DNA of 64,000 nt from Clostridia bacterium (GCA_017521425.1 JAFXCQ010000008.1:147167-211166), one strand, 5' to 3'. Counted from the stretch's first letter, positions 25,247 through 34,639 are shown. Program-made: numbers and translations. The notes: generated by a model not told the origin, from the sequence alone.

Positions 25247-26089
25247 TTATATAACAATCTCTTTATGTCTTGTCACATGACACCCAACATTTACCGCAAC
25301 AGGAAGTCCTGCAATGTGAGTCGGTGCAGTTTCAATGTTTACTTTTAAAGCGGTAATATCACCACCGAAGCCTTGCGCACCAATATTCAATTTATTTATT
25401 TCTTTGAGCATTTTTTCTTCTAACGCTTTATAATATTCGTTTTCATTAGAAATAGCAATATCACGTGTGAGTGCTTTTTTTGAAAGGATTGCCGAGCCTT
25501 CAAAATCACTGCCAATTCCAACACCTAAAACGACAGGAGGGCAGGGGTTTGCGTCAGCAGTTTTAACTGTGTCAACAACAAAATTTATAATATCTTCTTC
25601 TGTTGCAGATGGAGTGAACATTTTAATTTTACTCATATTTTCACTGCCAAAGCCTTTGGGTGCGGCAGTTAATTTTACTTTGTCACCATCAACAATTGAG
25701 TAGTGAATAAGTGCAGGGGTGTTGTCATTTGTATTGCCACGAAGAATAGGGTCTTTTACAATTGAGCAACGCATTTTACCATCAAGATATGCTTTTCTTA
25801 CACCATTGTTTATAGCATCATTTAAACTGCCGTTTATAAAATGCACATCTTGTCCTATCTCAATAAAAAGAACAGCCATTCCGGTATCCTGACAAATAGG
25901 AATTTCATTTTCTCTTGCCACATCTAAATTCTTACACATATCACAAAAGATATTTTTTGCAGTTTCATTTGTTTCTTTTTCTTTTGAGGCTTTTATTAAA
26001 TTCTCTAAAGAAGATGGTAATTCTGCATTTGCAGAAATAAAAAGCTCTTCTACTGCTTTTTCTATTATTGAAACATCAATTTCACGCAT
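25247..26089 (-). CDS. Class I fumarate hydratase, alpha subunit
   Basis: Fe-S hydratase (fumarase/tartrate dehydratase alpha part), interconverting fumarate and malate. 280 aa. The ATG at 26089 is chosen with GGAGG 9 nt upstream. Seen: PICQDTGMAVLF with the cluster Cys, ILRGNTNDNTPALIH, KGFGSENMSKIKMF, ADANPCPPVVLGVGIG with the second Cys, and PVAVNVGCHVTRHKE with the third Cys. The beta subunit, normally the next gene, is not found here: downstream there is only a repeat and azlCD on the other strand. It must be encoded elsewhere or be missing. Confidence 0.93.
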   Translation of the reverse strand: MREIDVSIIEKAVEELFISANAELPSSLENLIKASKEKETNETAKNIFCDMCKNLDVARENEIPICQDTGMAVLFIEIGQDVHFINGSLNDAINNGVRKAYLDGKMRCSIVKDPILRGNTNDNTPALIHYSIVDGDKVKLTAAPKGFGSENMSKIKMFTPSATEEDIINFVVDTVKTADANPCPPVVLGVGIGSDFEGSAILSKKALTRDIAISNENEYYKALEEKMLKEINKLNIGAQGFGGDITALKVNIETAPTHIAGLPVAVNVGCHVTRHKEIVI

Positions 26090-26112
26090 AATTTTCAACC
26101 TCCGTAAATTTT

Positions 26113-26154
26113 AAAAGGGTCTGCAAAAAACTTGCGTTTTTTACAGACCCTTTT
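26113..26154 (-). terminator. Terminator between yabR and fumarase alpha
   Basis: A long near-perfect hairpin (AAAAGGGTCTG plus A-run with its complement, loop TTGC) with T-rich flanks on both strands. It ends the yab block before the fumarase gene. Confidence 0.85.
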
Positions 26155-26170
26155 ATCGTGTGATAAAAAA

Positions 26171-26638
26171 TCAGAATCCGCGTTGAGTTCCGCCACCACG
26201 ACGAGGTGTAGAACTACCTCTTTTTGCCGCTGTGTTTTTCTTTAAATCGCTCATTCTTTCGTCACTCCTTGTTTTGAAACGAGCTAACATATCTTCAAAA
26301 GACATATTTTCAGACTCGTTTTTAGGAGTACCATTCCAGACTGGTGGTTGACTACTCTTTTTTGGTTTATCATAAGTCTTTTTAGGTGCAGGAGCTTCTT
26401 CAGGTGGAAGAGCTTTTTTTATAGAAAGTGCAATTTTGCCTTTTTCGTTAATATCAATTACCTTAACCTTAACTTCCTGATTTTCAGATAATTTTTCGTG
26501 AATATCTTTAATATAAGTGTTTGAAACCTCAGAAATATGTACCATACCTGTTGATTTGTCCGGGAGTTCAACAAATGCTCCGAAGTTTGTAATGCCGGTA
26601 ACTTTACCGTCTAAGATTTCGCCGATTTCTACTGCCAT
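26171..26638 (-). CDS. yabR: S1 RNA-binding domain protein (YabR-like)
   Basis: 155 aa. Residues 1-75 form an S1 domain (GEILDGKVTGITNFGAFVEL, GMVHISEVS, VKVKVIDINEKGKIALSIKKA), the first part of which is the beta-barrel RNA-binding surface. The remainder is a basic, Pro/Lys-rich tail with an SFEDMLARFKTRSDERMSDL helix and a Gly/Arg-rich end. It is the last gene of the yabP-yabQ-divIC-yabR order seen in Bacillus. The RNA target is unknown. Confidence 0.9.
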   Translation of the reverse strand: MAVEIGEILDGKVTGITNFGAFVELPDKSTGMVHISEVSNTYIKDIHEKLSENQEVKVKVIDINEKGKIALSIKKALPPEEAPAPKKTYDKPKKSSQPPVWNGTPKNESENMSFEDMLARFKTRSDERMSDLKKNTAAKRGSSTPRRGGGTQRGF

Positions 26639-26680
26639 GAAAGACTTACCTCGTTTTTTAAAATAGATTATAATATAAAA

Positions 26681-26995
26681 TTATGTACCCGGAGTTATGT
26701 CAATATAAACTCTTTCGTCTGTTTTGACATATCCGTTTTCTCTTGCATATTTTTCAGCAATTGCGGCTTCGTCATTTTCTTTTATTGTTTTTTCAATATC
26801 TTTATTAAGCTGTACTTGTTCTTCTTTTTGAGTCTGAAGATTTGCCAACTCTTCTTTTTTCTCATTTATCTCTTTATAAGCAGAGAAGAAAGAAACAGCA
26901 AAATAAATTGCTAAAGCTGCTGCAACAGTGAACACTAAAGTCATTAAATAATTTACTTTTTTGTTTTTTCTACGAGCTTTCTTGTTGCCCTGCAT
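26681..26995 (-). CDS. divIC: Septum formation initiator DivIC/FtsB-like
   Basis: Bitopic division protein. 104 aa. The ATG at 26995 lies 8 nt after AAGGTGG; an in-frame GTG at 27007 is not needed. A basic cytoplasmic N-terminus (NKKARRKNKKV) is followed by one membrane helix (about 17-37, LMTLVFTVAAALAIYFAVSF), an external coiled coil (about 45-75, INEKKEELANLQTQKEEQV) and the terminal EKYARENGYVKTDERVY motif typical of DivIC/FtsB/FtsL partners. The start overlaps the end of yabQ by 26 nt. Its partner FtsL/DivIB is outside the window. Confidence 0.9.
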   Translation of the reverse strand: MQGNKKARRKNKKVNYLMTLVFTVAAALAIYFAVSFFSAYKEINEKKEELANLQTQKEEQVQLNKDIEKTIKENDEAAIAEKYARENGYVKTDERVYIDITPGT

Positions 26996-27536
26996 TGTTA
27001 CAGCCACCTTTCTTTTTTGACAATCCGTTGCCTTTTAATATACCTAATAAATTATACACATATAACCGTAGTTTTTGCAAGTGTTTTTTACGATTTTTCT
27101 GCATTTTTTTAGTAACTTTTTGAGAAATTATGGATATTTTTTCTTTTATTTTCAAAAATACCTTAAAAATAAATAAAAACGGTGCAGAAATAATCTTAAA
27201 AACGAATTTAAAAACAGTGTGAATTGCCTTTACAAAAGCATCGGTAAAGCTTTTTGCGGCAAGCCCGAAAGACAGATAATAAAATATCCAACCAATAATT
27301 TCGCCTAATATCATATATGAGCGAAATTCACCTTTGTTGGTTGCCAGGAAAAATATAAAGGTACCAAGACCAAAAAGAATAAAATACAAAACATCAAAAA
27401 TAAAAATAACCTTTTTGGATTTAGTAAGTGTCAGGCGGATTGTTCTTAAAATATCATAAACAATACCAAGAAAGAAGCCAGCGCCTAAAGAAAGTAAAAA
27501 AAGTTTTAATTGTTCACTCTGTTCGAATGAGTACAT
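26970..27536 (-). CDS. yabQ: Spore cortex biosynthesis protein YabQ
   Basis: Membrane protein needed for spore cortex formation in Bacillus. 188 aa. Helices at about 9-30 (LKLFLLSLGAGFFLGIVYDI), 43-63 and 70-93 include the family's GxxxGxxYDxxR turn (GIVYDILRTIR). A long basic tail follows, with KKMQKNRKKHLQKLR and further Lys. The stop overlaps the divIC start. It starts at the base where the yabP stop ends, a coupled arrangement. Confidence 0.9.
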   Translation of the reverse strand: MYSFEQSEQLKLFLLSLGAGFFLGIVYDILRTIRLTLTKSKKVIFIFDVLYFILFGLGTFIFFLATNKGEFRSYMILGEIIGWIFYYLSFGLAAKSFTDAFVKAIHTVFKFVFKIISAPFLFIFKVFLKIKEKISIISQKVTKKMQKNRKKHLQKLRLYVYNLLGILKGNGLSKKKGGCNNAGQQESS

Positions 27537-27820
27537 TATCTGAAAACCTTTCCCCAGAAGCTACTGTTTTTTGGAGCAATATCGGCATAAGAAAGTGCGG
27601 CAATATTTCCTTCAATCTGTAATTCGCCAATTTCAAGTGAAAGCCTTGTAATGTGAAGCTTTTCACCACGAATTGTCAGTTCACCTAAATCGGTGACTGC
27701 AACAATTGTTTGCTCGTCAAAGCTATCAACATCATTGACACCGGAAACAGAAAGCGTTTTTCTGTCCTCTAAAATGCAGTTATGTGGTAAAAATCCAGTC
27801 TTTTTTTCTTCTGAAATCAT
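27536..27820 (-). CDS. yabP: Sporulation protein YabP
   Basis: 94 aa. The YabP/YqfC family is recognised by LEDRKTLSVSGVNDVDSFDE, VAVTDLGELTIRGEKLHITRLSLEIGELQIEGNI (core LTIRGEKLHI) and a short aromatic end. It is associated with spore coat or cortex assembly around the forespore. Upstream is a small palindrome (27835-27860, CTTTCGGTAATAT-like arms), and there is GGGGA before the ATG. First gene of the yab block on this strand. Confidence 0.92.
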   Translation of the reverse strand: MISEEKKTGFLPHNCILEDRKTLSVSGVNDVDSFDEQTIVAVTDLGELTIRGEKLHITRLSLEIGELQIEGNIAALSYADIAPKNSSFWGKVFR

Positions 27821-27873
27821 AAAAAAATCCCCTTTCGATAATATATATTACCGAAAAGAGATTTTAAGAACTA

Positions 27874-28440
27874 TTATTTGATTTTTTTTATTATATTTCC
27901 TTTTACTAAATAAACGTTTTTACTTATATCCATAAGTGGTTTGTCGTTAAAGGAGTCGGTGTAAAGGTCATCTATCTGTGCATTGGGATATCGCTCAAAA
28001 AATGCCGTTACTTTATTTTCACGAAGGCAAAGCCTTTCGATTTTACCTTCTTCTTCGTTGATAGAAGTACCAATGTAATTTTTTACATTAAGTCTTTTAC
28101 AAATTTCATTTAAAGATATTTCCGGCGAGCAGGAGAGAATTAAATCATCTTCTTTTCGAATCTTTTCATAAAAAGGCTTGATGTTCTTCTCGTGTTCGTC
28201 CCAAAATTCCTCCATACAATTTCGGTAATGTGGATTTGCAATATAATAATCAAGAGCCCTCTGAGCGTATTTATTTATCGCTTCTTCTACGGTCAATTTC
28301 CCGAGTTTGTATTTTGTAAAAGCAGTAATTACTGCGGGTAAAAAAGTAATAAGACCCTTATCCTTCTTTAAAAAGAATTTAAAGAGATGAAAAGCACTTT
28401 CGCCATCATAAATTGTGTTGTCAAAATCATAAACATTCAT
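27874..28440 (-). CDS. HAD-superfamily phosphatase (SerB-like)
   Basis: 188 aa. Motif I is DFDNTIYDG at residues 5-13 (nucleophile Asp5, acid/base Asp7). Motif II is LILSCSPEIS with the Ser/Thr position, and motif III/IV is IDDLYTDSFNDKPLMD with DxxxD acids. A helical cap lies between motifs I and II (about 15-90), as in the HAD-IB/phosphoserine phosphatase group. The start overlaps the end of the upstream MFS gene by 14 nt, so the pair is co-translated. A role on the transporter's phospho-substrate is possible but not shown. Confidence 0.85.
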   Translation of the reverse strand: MNVYDFDNTIYDGESAFHLFKFFLKKDKGLITFLPAVITAFTKYKLGKLTVEEAINKYAQRALDYYIANPHYRNCMEEFWDEHEKNIKPFYEKIRKEDDLILSCSPEISLNEICKRLNVKNYIGTSINEEEGKIERLCLRENKVTAFFERYPNAQIDDLYTDSFNDKPLMDISKNVYLVKGNIIKKIK

Positions 28441-29701
28441 TATTTTTAAACCTGTTCCATTTTTTTATGTTGAGTGAGGTGAAAAGTAAAGCAATTATAT
28501 CAATTACAATCCACACAATAACAGTACCATTCCAGCCGATATTATCTGAGATTATACCGAAGCCATAAGTAGCAGCGGCACAACCTATGTAAGCAGTTGC
28601 GTTCATAATACCTGTAACAGTTGCAGTTTTGCCATATTTTGCAAATTGCATAGGAACTAATGTAATAATCATATAGTTAAAAGTGTGCATTGCAGTAGTG
28701 CCGAGTGCTAAAAGAATAACACTTAAAACAACGGGTAAGTCTTTCATAAATATAAGGAATGTAAACGGAATTAAAACAAATCCTAAAATAAATGCACCGG
28801 TTTTAAGCTCATCTTTTTTGAAAACTTTATTATATAAAGGTGTAACAATATAGTTACCACTTAAATTTACTATCGGTAAAATTATTGAAACAAATACAGA
28901 AAAAGCAACGGGGGTGTTATAGGTTTCTGTAATCATGGTTGGTACCCAGGTGGTAATACCTTCTTTTATCGCCCCATGAATTGCATCTGCTGGTAATACT
29001 AAAAGAAGACCTGCAGAGAGAAAAAGTGGTAAAAATTTATTTACACTTTTAGTATTAGTATTCTCTTCTTTTTTGCTATTATTTATATTACCTTCAATTG
29101 GTACATTGGCAATATGTCTTTTTGAAAGAAGATAAATAACAGTAAAGAAAAGAAAAGCGAAAATAAGAACAACAGAAGAAGTGTAAAAAACATATTTCCA
29201 ATTAAAAAATTTAATGGAAACTGATGCTAAAATGTAAGCAAGAACTGTACCTATTGGTAGTGTGGCGGAAATATTAAGACACGCCTTACTACGCATATCG
29301 TAATTTATAATGTTTGCTAAAATCTTAAGGATTGCAGCCCATAAAAGAGAGAGCGCGAAACCGTTAAAGCCCCACACAATAGCCATTGTAACATTTGTGG
29401 TGCAGAAGGTCATTAAAATATTTGCACCACCAGATAAAAACAAACCGAGCATTATCATTTTAAACGGAGAAATTTTATCACCTAAAAATCCGTTTATAAT
29501 CTGGAAAAATCCATAAACTATAAAGAAAGCAGAACCGATTATACCCGCTTGTGACTTTGTAAAAAGTCCATCGGCTAAAATATCAGGTAAAGCTGCAGAG
29601 TAGTTTATTCTGCCGACATAAGATGCGGCATAAGCAATAAAACAGGCTATAAAAACGAGTAAAGAATATTTTTTGCTTTCTAAATATTGTTGAGTTTTCA
29701 A
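28427..29701 (-). CDS. MFS transporter, organophosphate:phosphate antiporter-like
   Basis: 424 aa with 12 predicted helices. The N-terminal AYAASYVGRINYSAALPDIL places an Arg in helix 1 as in GlpT/UhpT. LSGGANILMTF, GFNGFALSLLWAAILKILAN and the second-half KEGITTWVPTMI resemble the OPA family, which trades sugar- or glycerol-phosphate for Pi. It is overlapped by the HAD phosphatase gene downstream, a transporter-phosphatase pairing that supports phospho-ester uptake and dephosphorylation. The substrate is inference. A TTGACA/TAAACT-like promoter lies near 29735-29770 on the minus strand. Confidence 0.85.
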   Translation of the reverse strand: MKTQQYLESKKYSLLVFIACFIAYAASYVGRINYSAALPDILADGLFTKSQAGIIGSAFFIVYGFFQIINGFLGDKISPFKMIMLGLFLSGGANILMTFCTTNVTMAIVWGFNGFALSLLWAAILKILANIINYDMRSKACLNISATLPIGTVLAYILASVSIKFFNWKYVFYTSSVVLIFAFLFFTVIYLLSKRHIANVPIEGNINNSKKEENTNTKSVNKFLPLFLSAGLLLVLPADAIHGAIKEGITTWVPTMITETYNTPVAFSVFVSIILPIVNLSGNYIVTPLYNKVFKKDELKTGAFILGFVLIPFTFLIFMKDLPVVLSVILLALGTTAMHTFNYMIITLVPMQFAKYGKTATVTGIMNATAYIGCAAATYGFGIISDNIGWNGTVIVWIVIDIIALLFTSLNIKKWNRFKNNECL

Positions 29702-29801
29702 ATAATCGCTTCCTCAGAAATTAGTAATAAATATAACAAAGAATAGTTTACCATATTTAAACGCGGTGTCAAGTATATAATCTTACTCTAAAAAATAAAA
29801 G

Positions 29802-29830
29802 TTGAGATTTATTTCAAAGTGTGATAATAT
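29802..29830 (+). promoter_or_regulatory. Promoter of the serine hydrolase gene
   Basis: TTGAGA (29802-29807) and TAATAT (29825-29830) with a 17-bp spacer, 34 bp before the ATG. Confidence 0.55.
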
Positions 29831-29863
29831 AAAGAAAAGTCTTTCGTAAAGGAGTGTTATACT

Positions 29864-31483
29864 ATGGCAAAAGAGAAATTTACACTTGAACGGGCAAAAA
29901 GTCCTGAAGAGGTTGGCGTTTCTTCAAAAGAGGTAGTAGAATTTTTACGCGATATGAAAGAAAACAAACTTGAATTTCATAGCTTTATGGTTGTTAAAAA
30001 CGACAAGGTTGCGTGTGAATTATATCGTGCGCCATTTAATAAAGAAACACCTCACTCTGCATACTCAATAAGTAAAACTGTTACCGCTATTGCGGCAGGT
30101 TTTGCAATAGAAGAAGGTCTTTTTACTCTTGATACAAGAATTGTAGATATTTTTCCAGAATACATTCCTGAAAAGGTTGACGGTAGAATATTTAAGGTTA
30201 CTGTAAGAAATCTTCTTACAATGACTGCAGGTGTTTCGCCAAATCTTTTGCTTGATAAAAGTAAAACAGACTGGTTAGAGGAGTATTTTAAATCACCGTT
30301 TTATGGTGAGCCGGGTACATTCCGTTATGTGAATGAAAATATTTTTGTTTTAAGTGCAATGATTTGCAAGCTTGCAAAAATGACACTCCGTGAATATTTA
30401 ACTCCACGACTTTTCGTACCACTTAATATTGATTTTCCTGAATGGGAAACAAATCAGGATGGTATAGAAGCAGGTGGTTGGGGTCTCTCGTTAAAATTAG
30501 AAGACCTTGCTAAAATTATGTATTGCCTCAGCAATAACGGTAAGGTAGAAAAAAAGCAGATTATTCCTGAAAACTGGGTTCTTGAAATGACTGATGCTCA
30601 CGCAGACACATCTATTTGTAAAAACATTGATACAGATAAGGGCTACGGTTACTGCGTATGGCGTAATGGTGGAAACCAAAGTTTCAGGGCAAACGGAATG
30701 TTTTCACAATTCGGTATTGTATTCCCAGAAGAAAATGCAGTTTTAGTCTGTTTTGGTGCAATTGCAAGTGAACAGGAGGCAAGAGATTGCATCTGGCGAC
30801 ACTTCCCGAAGGCATTTATTGAGCCTGACAAAAGAGCAAAAGAGCCTGTTTATGAAGATTTTTATAAAATTGCAGATGAATTTAAAATAGATAACCCGAA
30901 TGTATCTATCCATTCATTACAGGAAGCAAAATTAAATAATAAAACAATTGAAATTAAAAGAAAAGTTCTTTTAAATCTCATTGGTTTCCCTGTTAGTGTA
31001 ATTCCTTTTACTGTAACATTTTTAAATGGTAAAAGAGCGGGTAATATTGATAACATCAACTTCACTTTTAAAGAACACGAATGCCTTATGAGTTGGTGCG
31101 AGGGTAACGAGAAAAATACAGTTGTTTGCGGTATGGACGGTCATCTTCGTTATGGAGATATTACATTAGCGGGTGTAAAATACAAAGTTTGTTGTTATGC
31201 AGAATGGGACGAAAGCGACATTTTAAAGGTCAATATAAGACCAATTGAAACTGCGTCAAAAAGAAAACTTAAATTTACATTTGTTGGTACAGAAAAAGTA
31301 ATAATGAAACCACTTTCTACACCAAAAGTAAAAGATATGGCAGTATCTTTAGTGGGTGCAGCATCTGAAGTTATAGACAACGATTTAGTTGTTAAAGTTA
31401 TGCAGAAAGCAACCAAATATGTACCGTGGGTATTAGAGCCAAGGCATAAGGGTAAGTTGGTTAATAGAAAAGATATATATTAA
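29864..31483 (+). CDS. Serine hydrolase, class C beta-lactamase fold
   Basis: 539 aa, AAAGGAG upstream. The beta-lactamase/transpeptidase-like domain covers about residues 20-320 with Ser68-Ile-Ser-Lys71 (SxxK), YVN at 155-157 and LLTMTAGV. A further 200 residues of beta-rich C-terminal sequence (NFTFKEHECLMSW, KYKVCCYAEW) form an extra domain of unknown role. No signal peptide or lipobox is seen, unusual for cell-wall enzymes, so an intracellular esterase or peptidase is more likely. Monocistronic with complex hairpins downstream. Confidence 0.88.
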   Translation: MAKEKFTLERAKSPEEVGVSSKEVVEFLRDMKENKLEFHSFMVVKNDKVACELYRAPFNKETPHSAYSISKTVTAIAAGFAIEEGLFTLDTRIVDIFPEYIPEKVDGRIFKVTVRNLLTMTAGVSPNLLLDKSKTDWLEEYFKSPFYGEPGTFRYVNENIFVLSAMICKLAKMTLREYLTPRLFVPLNIDFPEWETNQDGIEAGGWGLSLKLEDLAKIMYCLSNNGKVEKKQIIPENWVLEMTDAHADTSICKNIDTDKGYGYCVWRNGGNQSFRANGMFSQFGIVFPEENAVLVCFGAIASEQEARDCIWRHFPKAFIEPDKRAKEPVYEDFYKIADEFKIDNPNVSIHSLQEAKLNNKTIEIKRKVLLNLIGFPVSVIPFTVTFLNGKRAGNIDNINFTFKEHECLMSWCEGNEKNTVVCGMDGHLRYGDITLAGVKYKVCCYAEWDESDILKVNIRPIETASKRKLKFTFVGTEKVIMKPLSTPKVKDMAVSLVGAASEVIDNDLVVKVMQKATKYVPWVLEPRHKGKLVNRKDIY

Positions 31484-31500
31484 AAACTGCCATATTTAGC

Positions 31501-31569
31501 GCAGAAGACAATTTTTTACCCACTCGACATACCTTTGTATGCCTTCGGGATAAAGAAATTGTCTTCTGC
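31501..31569. repeat. Long hairpin after the serine hydrolase
   Basis: GCAGAAGACAATTT at 31501-31514 pairs exactly with AAATTGTCTTCTGC at 31556-31569, with an inner CATACCTTTGTATG hairpin (31528-31541). The words ATATTTAGCGCAGAA (before it) and ATATTTAGTGCAGAA (31598-31612) form a direct repeat across it. Confidence 0.7.
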
Positions 31570-31613
31570 ATCTAAATCTGACAGTTTAATAACCTTTATA
31601 TTTAGTGCAGAAT

Positions 31614-31648
31614 ACCCCGGGGACAAAAATGTCTTCGGGGTTGTTGTA
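31614..31648 (+). terminator. Terminator-like hairpin 3' of the serine hydrolase
   Basis: ACCCCGGGGACA and TGTCTTCGGGGT pair around AAAA, followed by TGTTGTATTTT. Confidence 0.6.
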
Positions 31649-31663
31649 TTTTGAAATGATTTG

Positions 31664-31728
31664 CATATATAATGCCGAAAGGCAAATCATGCATCGCAAG
31701 ATGCAAATTATGAAATTTATTTCAATTC
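31664..31728. repeat. Mini-palindrome array, ATGATTTG type
   Basis: ATGATTTG (31664) and CAAATCAT enclose TGCCGAAAGGCA; GCATCGCAAGATGC and ATGAAATTTATTTCAAT follow. Same style as 16838-16912 and 25150-25238. Confidence 0.65.
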
Positions 31729-31754
31729 ATCCAAGGGGAAATCATTTTTTATAA

Positions 31755-33617
31755 CTAAAAATCTTTTAAAAGTATTACCGCCCCAAACGCTGGCACAGTA
31801 ACCGAATCTGTAACTGGAATATCTTTTGTTAGTTCTACTGTATTCCAGAATTCATAAGGGAGATTATATGTTATTTCGTGATTGTTTTTATTTGCAATCA
31901 CGAATATTTTTTGTTCTTCGCTTTCTCTTATATATGCTACACAAGAGAGCATTGCAGAATAAGGAATAAATCTACCATCTTTAAGGCAGGGGAGTGAGTG
32001 GCGAAGTTTACCTAACTTTTTGTACCAGTTTATAAGGGATTTATCTTCATTACCCCAAGGGTAAAATGCTCTGTTAAAAGGGTCACTACCACCCGTAAGT
32101 CCTGCTTCATCACCATAATAAACAGATGGGAAGCCAGGTAAGGTGTACTGTAAAACAGTAGCAGTTTTTAAAAGCTCTTTAGAGAATGAATATTCATTGT
32201 CACTTAATTTATAACCTGCCTGGATTTCACGGGGCTTATGCTCTAATTCAAAATTTATAAGCCTTGTTAAAATTCTTGCGGTGTCGTGAGTGCCGATATG
32301 ATTCATAAGCACATCAAGTGCGGGTTTCGGGTAGTTTTCGCAAACAGAAACAACTGTTTCCATAAAATTCTCTGCTATGCCATAACGCATAAAATCAAGA
32401 ATTGCATCAGCAAACGGGTAATTCATTACACTATCTAACTGACCGCCTAATAAATAACGTCTTCTGCCACCGTGACTGAATTTGTTAGTGGCATCTTCCC
32501 ATACTTCGCCTATAACAAAATAGTCATCGTTAAGAGTTTTTACGGATTTATAAAGTGCATCAATGAATTTATCGGGTAATTCGTCTGCAACATCAAGTCT
32601 GTACCCGGATGCACCAAGCTTTAGCCATTTTTCTAAAATTCCATTTTTGCCGGTTATGAATTCAATATAATTATCATTTTCTTCATTTGTTTCAGGTAAA
32701 GTGTCAATTCCCCACCAGCTTTTATATGTGCCGTCGTCATTAAAAGAAAACCAAGGGGAATATTCTGATTTTTCTGAGTTGTAAGCACCAACAGAATCGT
32801 AACGATTTTCTCTGTTAAAATAAATGCTGTCACTACCTGTGTGACTGAAAACACCATCAAGAATAACTTTTATTCCATATTTTTCTGCTTCCTTGCAAAG
32901 CTCTTTAAAATCGTTCTCATCACCTAAAAGAAAATCGATTTTATTGTAATCTGCGGTGTTATACCTATGATTTGAATGTGCTTCGAAAATAGGGTTGAGA
33001 TAAAGAATTGTAGTGCCAAGGTAAGCGATATATGGGAGTTTTTCTTTAATTCCTTTTAAATCGCCCTGAAAATAATCGTTGTTTAAAATCTTGCCCTCTT
33101 CATTTGGTTTCCATACAGGAATGTCGGCAAAGTCAGTATGAATTACTCTGTCTGAAGGCACATCTTTCTTCTTTTCGCCCGAAAAATAAAATCTGTCAGG
33201 GAAAATCTGGTACATAATTCCGCCTTTAACCCAGTTAGGTGTTTTGTAATCAGGGGAGTACACAGTTTGTTGCCATTCCTTGCCTTGTGACGCAAAATGC
33301 CCAAGACCAGAAGAACGCAGGTAAATGTGATTTGTGCCAAATGGTGTTTCGTAATTGAAGTGGTAGAAATAAAGACCAGCATTTTCGAATGTGTAGTCGA
33401 CACCCCACCATTCTTCGTTATCACCATTCATACCACACCATAATAAATCGTGGTAAGAGTAATTGTTGTAATCATCGTGAATAACAAGTGTTACTTTACT
33501 ACAATTTATAGAACGGGGCATAAGAACAGAAAACCGCAAGTTTTCACCTGCGGCTGTGCTACCGAATATTGATTTGTGCCTCAAATCTCTTGAATTAAAA
33601 GGTACAAAATCAGTCAA
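31755..33617 (-). CDS. GH13 neopullulanase/cyclomaltodextrinase-type amylase
   Basis: 620 aa. TTG start, placed because GAGG from the end of galE lies 10 nt upstream. An N-terminal beta-domain (about 1-120) precedes the catalytic barrel. Conserved regions in order: DGVFSHTG (near 256), GYRLDVADELP (near 337, nucleophile Asp), VIGEVWED (near 367, acid/base Glu) and GTHDTAR (near 443, third Asp). No signal peptide, so it hydrolyses imported maltodextrins or cyclodextrins in the cytoplasm. It begins 5 nt after galE ends, so the two are co-transcribed. The N-terminal domain also suggests dimer formation typical of this subfamily. Confidence 0.93.
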   Translation of the reverse strand: MTDFVPFNSRDLRHKSIFGSTAAGENLRFSVLMPRSINCSKVTLVIHDDYNNYSYHDLLWCGMNGDNEEWWGVDYTFENAGLYFYHFNYETPFGTNHIYLRSSGLGHFASQGKEWQQTVYSPDYKTPNWVKGGIMYQIFPDRFYFSGEKKKDVPSDRVIHTDFADIPVWKPNEEGKILNNDYFQGDLKGIKEKLPYIAYLGTTILYLNPIFEAHSNHRYNTADYNKIDFLLGDENDFKELCKEAEKYGIKVILDGVFSHTGSDSIYFNRENRYDSVGAYNSEKSEYSPWFSFNDDGTYKSWWGIDTLPETNEENDNYIEFITGKNGILEKWLKLGASGYRLDVADELPDKFIDALYKSVKTLNDDYFVIGEVWEDATNKFSHGGRRRYLLGGQLDSVMNYPFADAILDFMRYGIAENFMETVVSVCENYPKPALDVLMNHIGTHDTARILTRLINFELEHKPREIQAGYKLSDNEYSFSKELLKTATVLQYTLPGFPSVYYGDEAGLTGGSDPFNRAFYPWGNEDKSLINWYKKLGKLRHSLPCLKDGRFIPYSAMLSCVAYIRESEEQKIFVIANKNNHEITYNLPYEFWNTVELTKDIPVTDSVTVPAFGAVILLKDF

Positions 33618-33622
33618 TTAAA

Positions 33623-34639
33623 TCAGTCCTCGTATCCGTTTGGGTTCTGGCTCTGCCATCTGTAAGAATCGGCACACATTTCATCAATGCCTTTTTCAGC
33701 TTTCCAACCTAATTCTTTTTGTGCTTTTTCTGGATTTGAATAGCACGTTGCTATATCACCGGGACGGCGTGGCTCTATAACATAAGGAATAGTAACGCCA
33801 GATGCTTTTTCAAATGCTTTAACAACTTCTAAAACGCTGTAACCACAACCTGTACCAAGGTTGTAGATATTAACGCCTTTAGTTGAATATGCTTTGTCTA
33901 ATGCCTTTAAGTGACCTTTTGCAAGGTCAACAACGTGAATGTAGTCACGCACACCTGTACCATCGGGAGTGTCGTAGTCATCACCAAAAACATTAAGGTG
34001 AGGACGTTTGCCGACTGCAACCTGAGTGATATATGGCATTAAGTTGTTTGGAATACCGTTAGGTGCTTCACCAATAGTACCACTTTCGTGAGCACCAAGT
34101 GGGTTGAAGTAACGAAGAATACAAACAGACCATTCAGGGTCAGCCTTTGCTAAATCCATAAGTATTCTTTCGATGAAATACTTTGTAGTACCATAAGGGT
34201 TAGTAGTACCGCCAGTCTGCATTTCTTCATTAAGTGGTGAAATGTTGTGTTCACCATAAACAGTTGCAGAAGAGCTGAAAACGATTGTTTTACAACCGTA
34301 TTTTGCCATTACTTCGCAAAGTGCAACTGTGCCTGAAATATTGTTGTAGTAATATAAAAGTGGTTTTTGACAAGATTCACCAACTGCTTTAAGACCTGCA
34401 AAGTGAATAACTGAATCAATTGTGTTTTCGGAGAAAATCTTTTCTAAACCCTCTCTGTTATTTATATCACATTCATAAAATTTAAAATCTTTGCCTGTGA
34501 TTTTTTTGATTCTGTTTAAAGATTCAGGACAACTGTTATAGAAGTTATCAAGAATAATTATTTCTCTGTCATTGTTTAAAAATTCAACTGCTGCGTGAGA
34601 GCCTATATAACCCGCACCGCCTGTGATAAGTACTGCCAT
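33623..34639 (-). CDS. galE: UDP-glucose 4-epimerase
   Basis: Interconverts UDP-glucose and UDP-galactose with bound NAD. 338 aa, full length. GGAGYIGSH at residues 7-15 binds NAD. The catalytic pair is in SSSATVYG and NPYGTTKYF (Tyr-x3-Lys). [24 protein letters not shown] and the C-terminal [20 protein letters not shown] sequence follow. Ribosome site AAAGGAG. First gene before the GH13 amylase; the Leloir and maltodextrin genes together suggest cytosolic oligosaccharide use. Confidence 0.97.
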   Translation of the reverse strand: MAVLITGGAGYIGSHAAVEFLNNDREIIILDNFYNSCPESLNRIKKITGKDFKFYECDINNREGLEKIFSENTIDSVIHFAGLKAVGESCQKPLLYYYNNISGTVALCEVMAKYGCKTIVFSSSATVYGEHNISPLNEEMQTGGTTNPYGTTKYFIERILMDLAKADPEWSVCILRYFNPLGAHESGTIGEAPNGIPNNLMPYITQVAVGKRPHLNVFGDDYDTPDGTGVRDYIHVVDLAKGHLKALDKAYSTKGVNIYNLGTGCGYSVLEVVKAFEKASGVTIPYVIEPRRPGDIATCYSNPEKAQKELGWKAEKGIDEMCADSYRWQSQNPNGYED

